Below are positions 1 to 6,383 of a stretch of 9,967 nucleotides of DNA, one piece after another; position 1 is the first letter of the stretch; the number at the start of each line of letters is the position of its first letter. The notes below the pieces were generated by a model that had not been told where the DNA came from, searched no databases, and saw only the letters and a list, made by a program, of their open reading frames with translations. Location of the stretch: NCBI GenBank assembly GCA_947476515.1, contig CANJQZ010000053.1, forward strand, positions 1 through 9,967, given 5' to 3'. This DNA comes from Flavobacteriales bacterium (GTDB lineage Bacteria; Bacteroidota; Bacteroidia; Flavobacteriales_D; Crocinitomicaceae). The position numbers and the translations under genes were made by a program.

Positions 1-1808
1 ACAATCAGCATAAACGGCACTTTTGCAATCTCTGCATCTCGTATTTTCTTACCTACTTTTTCATTACGGTCGTCAACAAGACCGCGAATATCGTAATTAT
101 TTAGGAATTCTGAAACTTTTTCTGCGTATCCATTGAATTTCTCTGAAACGGGAAGGATAATAAATTGGTCTCCAGTCAGCCATAAAGGAAAATCTCCAGC
201 GCAATGTTCTAACAAAACAGCTACAAATCGTTCCATAGAACCAAAAGGTGCCCTATGAATCATCACCGGTCTGTGTTTTTGATTGTCAGCTCCAATATAT
301 TCTAATTCGAATCTTTCCGGTAAATTATAATCTACTTGAATGGTTCCTAATTGCCATTCTCTTCCTAAAGCATCTTGAACCATAAAATCTAATTTTGGTC
401 CATAAAAAGCTGCTTCACCATAGGCAACGACAGTAGGAAGGTTTTTTTCAGCAGCTGCCTCAATAATAGCAGTTTCAGCACGCAACCAATTTTCATCAGT
501 ACCGATATATTTGGTACTTTTTTCTTTGTCTCTTAAAGAAATTTGAGCTTTAAAATTATGGAAATCTAGCGTTTTAAGAACATATAGCACTATATCAATT
601 ACATTTTTGAACTCGTTTTTAACTTGTTCAGCGGTACAAAAAATATGCGCATCATCCTGAGTAAAACCTCTAACTCTTGTCAAGCCATGTAATTCACCCG
701 ATTGTTCATAGCGATATACCGTTCCAAATTCAGCAAAACGAGCTGGCAATTCCTTGTAAGATCTTTGTTTTGATTTAAATATCTCACAGTGGTGTGGGCA
801 ATTCATTGGTTTCAGATAAAACTCTTCATTTGGATCTGGAGTTTTGATAGGTTGAAATGAATCAGCACCATATTTTTCATAATGACCAGAACAAACATAC
901 AATTCTTTGTTTCCAATATGGGGAGTAATCACTTGCTGGTACCCTGCCTTCTTTTGAGCTTTTTTTAGAAAATTTTCCAATCGCTCTCTTAAGGCAGCAC
1001 CTTTCGGTAACCACATAGGCAAACCTTGTCCTACCTTCTGAGAAAAAGTAAACAATTCCATTTCCTTACCCAATCTTCTATGATCTCGGCGTTTTGCTTC
1101 TTCTAATCTTTCTAAATGTTCTAGTAATTCAGATTGTTTTGGGAAAGTAATCCCATAAATACGCGTTAATTGCTTATTCTTTTCATCACCTCTCCAATAA
1201 GCACCAGCGATTGACAATAATTTAATTGCTTTTATTGGGCCCGTATCTGGAAGGTGTGGTCCACGACATAAATCCGTGAAATTACCTTGAGTATAAAAAG
1301 TAATAGTTCCATCTTCCAAATTTGAAAGTAATTCTAATTTATAAGGATCTTCTTTTTCGGTGAAATAGGCAATCGCATCTGATTTTGAAATTTCTTTACG
1401 AATGAATGGATTTTTAGCCTTCGCCAATTCCTTCATTTTTTGCTCAACTTTTTCTAAATCTTTTTCAGAAATAGTATACTCCCCTAGATCGATGTCATAA
1501 TAAAATCCATTCGTTATGGGCGGACCAATAGCCAATTTTATCCCTGGAAAGTAGAACTCCAATGCTTCAGCCATAAGATGTGCTGATGAATGCCACATGG
1601 TAGATTTTCCTTCAGCATCATTCCATGTCAATAATTGTAATTCACATGGATTGGGCAAAGAAAGCACTGCATCTTTAACTTCTCCATTCACCTTAGCCGC
1701 CAAAACATTTCGTGCTAATCCTTCAGAAATACTTAAAGCCACATCCATTGCTGAAGACCCTTGCGGATATTCACGAACAGAACCATCGGGTAGAGAAACT
1801 TGAATCAT
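1..1808 (-). CDS. thrS: Threonyl-tRNA synthetase, 3' end cut by window edge
   Basis: Cytoplasmic class II aminoacyl-tRNA synthetase that charges tRNA(Thr) with threonine. The reading frame is open from ATG at 1808 to the left edge, giving 602 full codons of roughly 640-650, so only the end of the C-terminal anticodon-binding domain is missing. The N-terminus (MIQVSLPDGS) is a TGS domain. The editing domain shows the HxxxH pair His73/His77 and the CRGPH motif at Cys181/His185. The class II core has motif 2 (around RFAEFGTVYRYEQSGELHG), motif 3 (HRAPFGSMERF), and zinc ligands Cys337 (in MNCPHH), His388 (in DDAHIF) and His518. All key residues are present, so the enzyme should be active. In many Bacteroidetes thrS is followed by infC-rpmI-rplT, which would lie left of the window. 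A TAnnTTTG box at 1826-1833 gives a leader of only about a dozen bases with no Shine-Dalgarno. No T-box leader is visible. The identification is secure. Confidence 0.98.
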   Translation of the reverse strand, partial: MIQVSLPDGSVREYPQGSSAMDVALSISEGLARNVLAAKVNGEVKDAVLSLPNPCELQLLTWNDAEGKSTMWHSSAHLMAEALEFYFPGIKLAIGPPITNGFYYDIDLGEYTISEKDLEKVEQKMKELAKAKNPFIRKEISKSDAIAYFTEKEDPYKLELLSNLEDGTITFYTQGNFTDLCRGPHLPDTGPIKAIKLLSIAGAYWRGDEKNKQLTRIYGITFPKQSELLEHLERLEEAKRRDHRRLGKEMELFTFSQKVGQGLPMWLPKGAALRERLENFLKKAQKKAGYQQVITPHIGNKELYVCSGHYEKYGADSFQPIKTPDPNEEFYLKPMNCPHHCEIFKSKQRSYKELPARFAEFGTVYRYEQSGELHGLTRVRGFTQDDAHIFCTAEQVKNEFKNVIDIVLYVLKTLDFHNFKAQISLRDKEKSTKYIGTDENWLRAETAIIEAAAEKNLPTVVAYGEAAFYGPKLDFMVQDALGREWQLGTIQVDYNLPERFELEYIGADNQKHRPVMIHRAPFGSMERFVAVLLEHCAGDFPLWLTGDQFIILPVSEKFNGYAEKVSEFLNNYDIRGLVDDRNEKVGKKIRDAEIAKVPFMLI

Positions 1809-1825
1809 TCAATAAATTTTGTTGG

Positions 1826-1833
1826 CAAAGATA
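1826..1833 (-). promoter_or_regulatory. Bacteroidetes -7 box (TATCTTTG) of thrS
   Basis: The minus strand reads TATCTTTG, an exact match to the Bacteroidetes -7 consensus TAnnTTTG. It lies 17 bases upstream of the thrS ATG, in the 66-bp gap after the repressor gene. I see no TTG at the usual 17-23 base spacing for a -33 element, so this is a half-supported promoter. Confidence 0.55.
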
Positions 1834-1874
1834 GTGAATTACCTTGAAATTATAAGCGAATTAGGCAGAAATCA

Positions 1875-2675
1875 CTAGGCTTTAAATCTATTTAAAAGCA
1901 GGTGCATATCTTTCTGGATAGATCTAATAGATTCTCCCATTTCATTTTCATCTATTCGAACTGCAGGAAGTGCGGTAGAAATATAACTTACAAAAGACCA
2001 AATCTCCAATATTTCATCCATTTTTAACTCATAAGGTTTGTAAAAAGTATTGGTAGATTCCAGTAAAAAACTACGACTTTCTTTTAAATGATTGTGAAGC
2101 ATTTTAAAGACAATCCCTTCTTCTTTAGTAATCACTATATAGGGCAATCCTGATTTTATGGTAGTCCAATCTTGAACAAAAGAAGCAATAACATAAGAAC
2201 CATCGACTACTGGCGGCATTGAATCTCCCATAATTGGAAAAGTTCGGTGTTTTTTATTCTTCGACAAAAAAGGAATACTTAATGTCGCTAGTTCGTTGAT
2301 GTATTCGGGATCTGCATATCCATGCACATATCCAGCACTGGCTTTTAAGGTAACAATTTCAACAAGTTCCTCATTATGCTCATCTACTTGAGAAGTCAGG
2401 ATGCGTAAATTAGAACCGCTCGCTTTTTCTTGCCAGGACTGCTCTAAACTCAACCAATCACTTTCCGAGAAATCAACTAGATTTAATTTCAGTAATTGAT
2501 CAATGGTAAGAGCATAAAACTGACTGAAAATAATGAGATTTTCTATATTGGGTTGCGCAACTCCATTTTCATAACCACTATATGTCGAGCGATTAAATCC
2601 TAATTCATTTGCGATATCTTCTTGAGATTTCCCCGCGCGTTTGCGCAACATTTTTAAATTATCACCTATAAACAT
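1875..2675 (-). CDS. XRE-family repressor with S24/LexA-like autoproteolysis domain
   Basis: DNA-binding transcriptional regulator of the CI/LexA architecture, 266 residues. The frame extends to a TTG at 2693, but that codon sits inside a TAnnTTTG box, so I place the start at the ATG at 2675. Residue numbers here count from the longer frame (subtract 6 for the chosen start). Residues 8-70 are a helix-turn-helix of the XRE type (LKMLRKRAGKSQEDIANELG, then STYSGYENG). Residues about 112-240 are an S24 peptidase-like domain: the GDSM motif supplies Ser158, and GIVFKML supplies the LexA-type Lys197. A possible Ala-Gly cleavage site is A120-G121 (KASAGY). The last 25 residues look helical. With the dyad intact, RecA-dependent or independent self-cleavage is possible but unproven. 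Alternating TAATC/GATTA half-sites just upstream suggest autoregulation. It is transcribed in the same direction as its neighbours. Nothing phage-like surrounds it, so it is probably a host regulator; its targets are unknown. Confidence 0.9.
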   Translation of the reverse strand: MFIGDNLKMLRKRAGKSQEDIANELGFNRSTYSGYENGVAQPNIENLIIFSQFYALTIDQLLKLNLVDFSESDWLSLEQSWQEKASGSNLRILTSQVDEHNEELVEIVTLKASAGYVHGYADPEYINELATLSIPFLSKNKKHRTFPIMGDSMPPVVDGSYVIASFVQDWTTIKSGLPYIVITKEEGIVFKMLHNHLKESRSFLLESTNTFYKPYELKMDEILEIWSFVSYISTALPAVRIDENEMGESIRSIQKDMHLLLNRFKA

Positions 2676-2690
2676 TGTTTCAATTTTAAA

Positions 2691-2698
2691 CAAAGTTA
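2691..2698 (-). promoter_or_regulatory. Bacteroidetes -7 box (TAACTTTG) of the XRE/S24 repressor
   Basis: The minus strand reads TAACTTTG, an exact TAnnTTTG match, 15 bases before the ATG at 2675. It decides the start: the alternative TTG codon at 2693 lies within the box and would be upstream of the transcript. No well-spaced -33 TTG is seen. Confidence 0.5.
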
Positions 2699-2703
2699 AA
2701 AAA

Positions 2704-2731
2704 TAATCAAATAAAAGATTACTTTTTAATC
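2704..2731. promoter_or_regulatory. Candidate operator: three alternating TAATC/GATTA half-sites
   Basis: On the plus strand TAATC (2704-2708), GATTA (2717-2721) and TAATC (2727-2731) follow one another, so each neighbouring pair forms a perfect 5-bp inverted repeat with spacers of 8 and 5 bases. They fill the 40-bp gap between the tonB-like gene and the repressor gene and lie immediately upstream of the repressor's -7 box, where a bound repressor would block RNA polymerase. The region is very AT-rich, so chance is possible. Confidence 0.35.
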
Positions 2732-2733
2732 AA

Positions 2734-3522
2734 TTATTGTGAAACAAATCTATATCTAATATACCCAGACTGACTTGCAGGGGCTTTTTGAGAGAAATTA
2801 AATTTTGATTTTCTTGCATATGTCAAGGCTTCATCGATCATACAAGCGTTCAATCCATTGCTACTTGCTTCATCAAGATAGGCATCAATTACTTGACCAG
2901 AAGGATTCACTTTTATACGAATCATAACCAAACCGGAAGAGCCAACGCCACATTTATAACCTGGATTACGGATATACCAATTATTATTTTCAAAGGCAGT
3001 CCTATTATCAACCTTAAAGTCAACCATTACATTTCCTGCAAATTGATTATTAGACCCGCTAGAATTGGAGGTAGTCTTTGGATTGGTAGAAATGGGCTTA
3101 GTCTTTTTATCCTTTCTTTCATTCATATCCTGAATTATCCGTTCCCTTTCTTTCGCACCACCTGCTTCAGCAAACAATTGCTTCTCAAAATCCTTAGCTG
3201 CTTGCACAGGGTCACTATTTTGATTAGAGCTTGGTCTATTCTCCGACCAATCATCCATAGATTTATTACGATTATCGTTTAAATCCCTTGCAGTATTACT
3301 TAGATTCTGATTGCTACTATTATCAAGAATTTCAATGTTTTCCTTTGATAATTCCAATTCATCTTTTAATTGAACCTCAGCATTAGCATCATTAAAAGGA
3401 ACAATATTTTCTTGTTCTTCAAGAGCAGACATTTGCAGTAGCATAAAAATCACAAGATAACCAAGAGCGACGGCTATTAAAGCTAAAAACAAACGATCAG
3501 ATTTTCGAAGAGCGATTTTCAT
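2734..3522 (-). CDS. TonB-family protein with single N-terminal membrane anchor
   Basis: Inner-membrane-anchored periplasmic protein of 262 residues related to TonB energy transducers. Residues 1-10 are basic and cytoplasmic, residues 11-31 form one membrane helix, and residues 33-160 are a long polar linker rich in Asn, Ser, Lys and Glu. Residues about 165-262 are a TonB C-terminal-like domain: a beta strand VMIRIKVNPSGQVIDAYL, a helix IDEALTYARKSKFNF, and a closing strand GYIRYRF. Cys191 (YKCGVG) and Cys227 (NACMID) match a pair I recall as conserved in the Bacteroidetes version of this family and could form a disulfide. The classical proline-rich Pro-Lys/Pro-Glu spacer is absent, and no exbB or exbD is visible. 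The ATG overlaps the stop of the upstream WG-repeat gene (ATGA), indicating translational coupling. True TonB function is therefore uncertain; a scaffold role for the envelope is equally possible. Confidence 0.8.
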   Translation of the reverse strand: MKIALRKSDRLFLALIAVALGYLVIFMLLQMSALEEQENIVPFNDANAEVQLKDELELSKENIEILDNSSNQNLSNTARDLNDNRNKSMDDWSENRPSSNQNSDPVQAAKDFEKQLFAEAGGAKERERIIQDMNERKDKKTKPISTNPKTTSNSSGSNNQFAGNVMVDFKVDNRTAFENNNWYIRNPGYKCGVGSSGLVMIRIKVNPSGQVIDAYLDEASSNGLNACMIDEALTYARKSKFNFSQKAPASQSGYIRYRFVSQ

Positions 3523-5627
3523 TTATGTTTTAAAATAATACTATTACGCGAAAAATAATAAACAAGTTCAGTTGGAGTAAACAATTTCAATATACCATCA
3601 CTATACCTTTGAATTTGAAGAAAATTAGCAGGAACAACAATCTCGCCAAAATAATTTGAAAGACCATAGCCATCGATATTTTTCAATAAAAGAAGTTCAG
3701 CATCTAGTTTTGATATTGACAGAAATTCCAAAGGAATAATAAAGACAAGATTATTATTTTGAATGCGCGCCAATCCAATGTGCCCAGATTTTTCCATTAA
3801 GAAATATTCATTGTCTAATTTCTCAATAAAGTCATAATCAAAGCTTGTCATTTCCTTTCCCTTCCAATTCACAAATCCCCATTTATAATTTTTCATTATT
3901 GGAATCCACTCCCCTGGCTCTCCAATCAATTCATAAGGCAATTTTAAGAGTGTTTTTCCAGTTGGATCTATGATTAAAAATTTATCTATTAAATGAACAA
4001 TAACCTGACCATTATGAAATTGACTCACCCGTGCACAATTTTCAAAAGAGCTAAAATTACAAGGTAAAATTAATTTTCCCTCCAAATTTATATACCCTAA
4101 TTTATCCTTCACCCTAACCATTGCAAATCCTTCATTCAAAGGATAAATTTCATCATAAATATTTGGAGTTTTCCATTTGTTATCCATTTGAACCAAACCG
4201 AATTTACCTTCCAATTGATAACGATAAACAGAATCCGAAAATGGCAAAACATCATCAAACTCTAGAGGTAATGAAATCGTTAAATCATCATTTAGAAAAC
4301 TAACTTTCCCTTCCATAATTACTTTAAATTTACCAGAAACAAAAGGGGTTATTTGCTCTATTAAAGGGCAATTTATTTGATGAAAGTTGAAATCGTAAAT
4401 ATTAATAAAACCTTCCTTTTCTGTATAATATAAATCATTTTTAAAGTAACCAATGTCATTAAATTCAAGAGGAAAAATAAAATCTCCTGTACGATCAATA
4501 ATTCCATTTAAATTATTTTGAGTCACTATTGCCCTGCCTTTTAAGAAATCTGAAATTTCATCGTAAACAAATGGAATAACGATATTATTCTTTTTGTCAA
4601 TTAGACCCATTTTCAATCCATCAGAAACAACTGCAAGTCCTTCCGAAAAATCTGACACTTCATAATAATTTGCCGGGATTATTGTTTCTCCTTTAATATT
4701 CATAAATCCAAAAAAATCTTTTTCTTTAAATGGATATAAATTTTCATTGAATAAAGCTAAATCATCTTCTAACTGTTTCATAAAAGGGTAATCGTTATAT
4801 TCAGCCCGGAATTGCTCCAAACGCATACTGGAATAATCTTTCATAAATAATTGATACAAGCGTTTCCATGCCTCAAGATTATTTCTATTGTTCGGATATT
4901 GATGGACGAAATCATCTAATTCCTTTAACATATTATTTTGTGTCGCTAACGCATATAAATGATCTTCAGCATCACCTTTAAGTGGATTGTCCGGTGCTTC
5001 TTTGATAAAACTTGCATAACTTTCAATTGTACCTTTTAATGTGGATTGAGTATATTGCAATTCATAAAAAACAGCTAAAGCCTTTTTGACCATCTTACTG
5101 TCCGGATAGGCATCCATGAAAGATTGTAAAGCTTGAATGTTAGATAAATTAAGCACTCTAATATAGACTAATGAATCCCTTATATCTACTGCAATAGGGA
5201 TTTCTTTTGCCCAGGGCTGTTGGATGATAAAATTATTGAAATTGATAATCGAAGTATCTTTTTTAAGCAATTCAAAATAGGAGCTACTAATTAAAAATTT
5301 TTTTTGAACAATAGAAGTACTATCAAAACTATATTTTTTCCAATCAAGATAATTCTTAGCACTTACAAGTTTTAGGTTTGCTTCAGCTTCAATTGCATAT
5401 TTTAAACAGGAATCTAAATTGTAAAAAGCAGGAGATTGATACAACTGAGTAAGCCCATAATAAGCTAAAGAAGGTGATTTTTTTTTTAATTTTTGAAATT
5501 GACTTAAAGCCAATCCATAATTTTTTTGTTCCAGCGCTAGAAATGCTTTTTTAATTGGATTCGCTCTGACATTATCAAATGCAAACAAAAGGATCACAAA
5601 AAGACAAATATTGATGTGTTTTTTCAC
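3519..5627 (-). CDS. Secreted helical-repeat plus WG-repeat protein
   Basis: Large exported protein of unknown function, about 702 residues. I prefer the GTG at 5627: it yields a textbook signal peptide (KKHINICLFVILLFAF, then VRA before Asn23) and sits 4 bases after a TAnnTTTG box. The frame opens further at a GTG at 5657 (712 residues), which would precede that box. Residues about 23-295 are helical, TPR/tol-pal-like, with five related units containing LQSFMDAYPDS, YASFIKEAPDN and LDDFVHQYPNN and relatives. Residues about 305-695 are some eleven degenerate WG beta-repeats, each about 35 residues with a core like GLIDKKNNIVIPFVYDEI. Cysteines are few. WG repeats are common in Bacteroidetes surface or periplasmic proteins, but their role is not established. 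The stop overlaps the start of the TonB-like gene, so the two probably act together at the envelope. An A10 tract lies at 5478-5487 near the 5' end. Confidence 0.85.
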   Translation of the reverse strand: MKKHINICLFVILLFAFDNVRANPIKKAFLALEQKNYGLALSQFQKLKKKSPSLAYYGLTQLYQSPAFYNLDSCLKYAIEAEANLKLVSAKNYLDWKKYSFDSTSIVQKKFLISSSYFELLKKDTSIINFNNFIIQQPWAKEIPIAVDIRDSLVYIRVLNLSNIQALQSFMDAYPDSKMVKKALAVFYELQYTQSTLKGTIESYASFIKEAPDNPLKGDAEDHLYALATQNNMLKELDDFVHQYPNNRNNLEAWKRLYQLFMKDYSSMRLEQFRAEYNDYPFMKQLEDDLALFNENLYPFKEKDFFGFMNIKGETIIPANYYEVSDFSEGLAVVSDGLKMGLIDKKNNIVIPFVYDEISDFLKGRAIVTQNNLNGIIDRTGDFIFPLEFNDIGYFKNDLYYTEKEGFINIYDFNFHQINCPLIEQITPFVSGKFKVIMEGKVSFLNDDLTISLPLEFDDVLPFSDSVYRYQLEGKFGLVQMDNKWKTPNIYDEIYPLNEGFAMVRVKDKLGYINLEGKLILPCNFSSFENCARVSQFHNGQVIVHLIDKFLIIDPTGKTLLKLPYELIGEPGEWIPIMKNYKWGFVNWKGKEMTSFDYDFIEKLDNEYFLMEKSGHIGLARIQNNNLVFIIPLEFLSISKLDAELLLLKNIDGYGLSNYFGEIVVPANFLQIQRYSDGILKLFTPTELVYYFSRNSIILKHK

Positions 5628-5631
5628 CAAA

Positions 5632-5639
5632 CAAAGATA
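5632..5639 (-). promoter_or_regulatory. -7 box (TATCTTTG) at the start of the WG-repeat gene
   Basis: Exact TAnnTTTG match on the minus strand, ending 4 bases before the GTG at 5627. If used, transcription would begin at or next to that GTG, giving a leaderless or nearly leaderless message, and would exclude the upstream GTG at 5657. The nearest upstream TTG (complement of 5665-5667) is 25 bases away, too far for a good -33 element. Confidence 0.4.
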
Positions 5640-5680
5640 AATAAAAAGCACCTTCACTCCTATCCAATTAAGAAGATTAT

Positions 5681-5693
5681 TTAACTTCGTTAA
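5681..5693. promoter_or_regulatory. Short inverted repeat with near-consensus -7 box before the dioxygenase gene
   Basis: TTAAC-TTC-GTTAA is a perfect 5-bp inverted repeat in the divergent gap, 15 bases before the ATG at 5709. It contains TAACTTCG (5682-5689), one mismatch from TAnnTTTG on the plus strand, so it may be the promoter and an operator in one. No -33 TTG is seen at the right spacing. Evidence is thin. Confidence 0.25.
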
Positions 5694-5708
5694 GAATATA
5701 ACAAAAGG

Positions 5709-6383
5709 ATGCTAACAGAAAAAAATCCAAGCTATTTTTATGACACCAAAGATTTTGGAGATCTTCTATTCCTAGAGGATCACTGGGAAATTATACAAAA
5801 AGAAGTGACAGAACTATTAAAAACAAAAGATTCTGGACAATGGTTGAGCACTTTTCCAGATTATGTAAACTCCAAAACTCCTGCGGCATGGGAGGTCTTT
5901 ACCTTTCAGTTTTTCAACATGGACAATATCCTCAACAGGGAGAAATGCAAACATACGAGTGACTTAATTAAGCAAATACCAGAACTTATTTCTTGCGATT
6001 TCTCTATGATAAAACCAAAAACGCATATTAAAGCCCATTGTGGCTATTCTAAATTAATCTTGAGATGTCATCTTCCGCTTATTGTTCCAAAGGGTGACAA
6101 ATGTCAAATTAGAGTTGGAGATGAAATCAGGACTTGGAAAGAAGGTGAGTTGCTTATTTTTGATGACAGTCATGAGCACGAGGCTTGGAATAACAGCGAT
6201 GCGCATAGAGTTGTACTCATGTTTGATATTCCCAATCCACTTTGGAAATACTCAGCTCATGAAATTTCGAAATATAAAATAGACCATATTGAAGATCCTT
6301 TTCTATTACAATTTGCCGATAAAACCACTTGGCAAGAAGGATTCAAGCAAGGGGTATTACCCGTAAATAACTTTTCTATCTAA
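5709..6383 (+). CDS. Aspartyl/asparaginyl beta-hydroxylase-family dioxygenase
   Basis: Soluble Fe(II)/2-oxoglutarate-dependent oxygenase, 224 residues, the only plus-strand gene here. The cupin core spans about residues 95-175. His110 (in KAHCGY) and His157 (in FDDSHEHEAWN) are the expected iron ligands, with no acidic ligand between them, as is typical of this family. Arg119 (LRCHLPL) and Arg167 (HRVVLMFDIPNP) fit the 2-oxoglutarate-binding positions. The motifs VGDEIRTWKEGELLIFDDS are characteristic. There is no signal peptide or membrane segment. Relatives hydroxylate Asp/Asn in proteins or in peptide natural products, or the 2-position of a lipid A acyl chain (LpxO). LpxO itself is longer and membrane-associated. 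The substrate cannot be read from sequence. The gene is divergent from the WG-repeat gene, and its 3' end overlaps the convergent acyltransferase gene by 8 bp, which places it next to an acyl-chain and sugar-modification operon. Confidence 0.9.
   Translation: MLTEKNPSYFYDTKDFGDLLFLEDHWEIIQKEVTELLKTKDSGQWLSTFPDYVNSKTPAAWEVFTFQFFNMDNILNREKCKHTSDLIKQIPELISCDFSMIKPKTHIKAHCGYSKLILRCHLPLIVPKGDKCQIRVGDEIRTWKEGELLIFDDSHEHEAWNNSDAHRVVLMFDIPNPLWKYSAHEISKYKIDHIEDPFLLQFADKTTWQEGFKQGVLPVNNFSI

Noticed and set aside
1597..1803. Plus-strand open frame of 68 codons
   Set aside because: It is antisense to the TGS domain of thrS and carries no promoter or domain evidence.
2676..2693. TTG start at 2693 for the XRE/S24 repressor (six extra residues)
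   Set aside because: The codon lies inside an exact TAnnTTTG promoter box, and the ATG at 2675 begins right at the conserved helix-turn-helix region.
2713..2726. Inverted repeat AAAAG-ATTA-CTTTT as a terminator for the tonB-like gene
   Set aside because: The stem is only 5 bp with a single G-C pair, too weak for a convincing intrinsic terminator, and it overlaps the operator-like half-sites.
2893..3282. Plus-strand open frame of 129 codons
   Set aside because: It is antisense to the Asn/Ser-rich linker of the TonB-like gene, has no recognisable domain and no start signal.
2734..3522. Complete TonB-ExbB-ExbD transport operon
   Set aside because: No ExbB or ExbD reading frame flanks the gene on either strand within the window.
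5628..5657. GTG start at 5657 for the WG-repeat protein
   Set aside because: It would lie upstream of the TATCTTTG box and adds a second hydrophobic stretch before a clean signal peptide. A GGA a few bases upstream keeps it possible, so it is noted as an alternative only.
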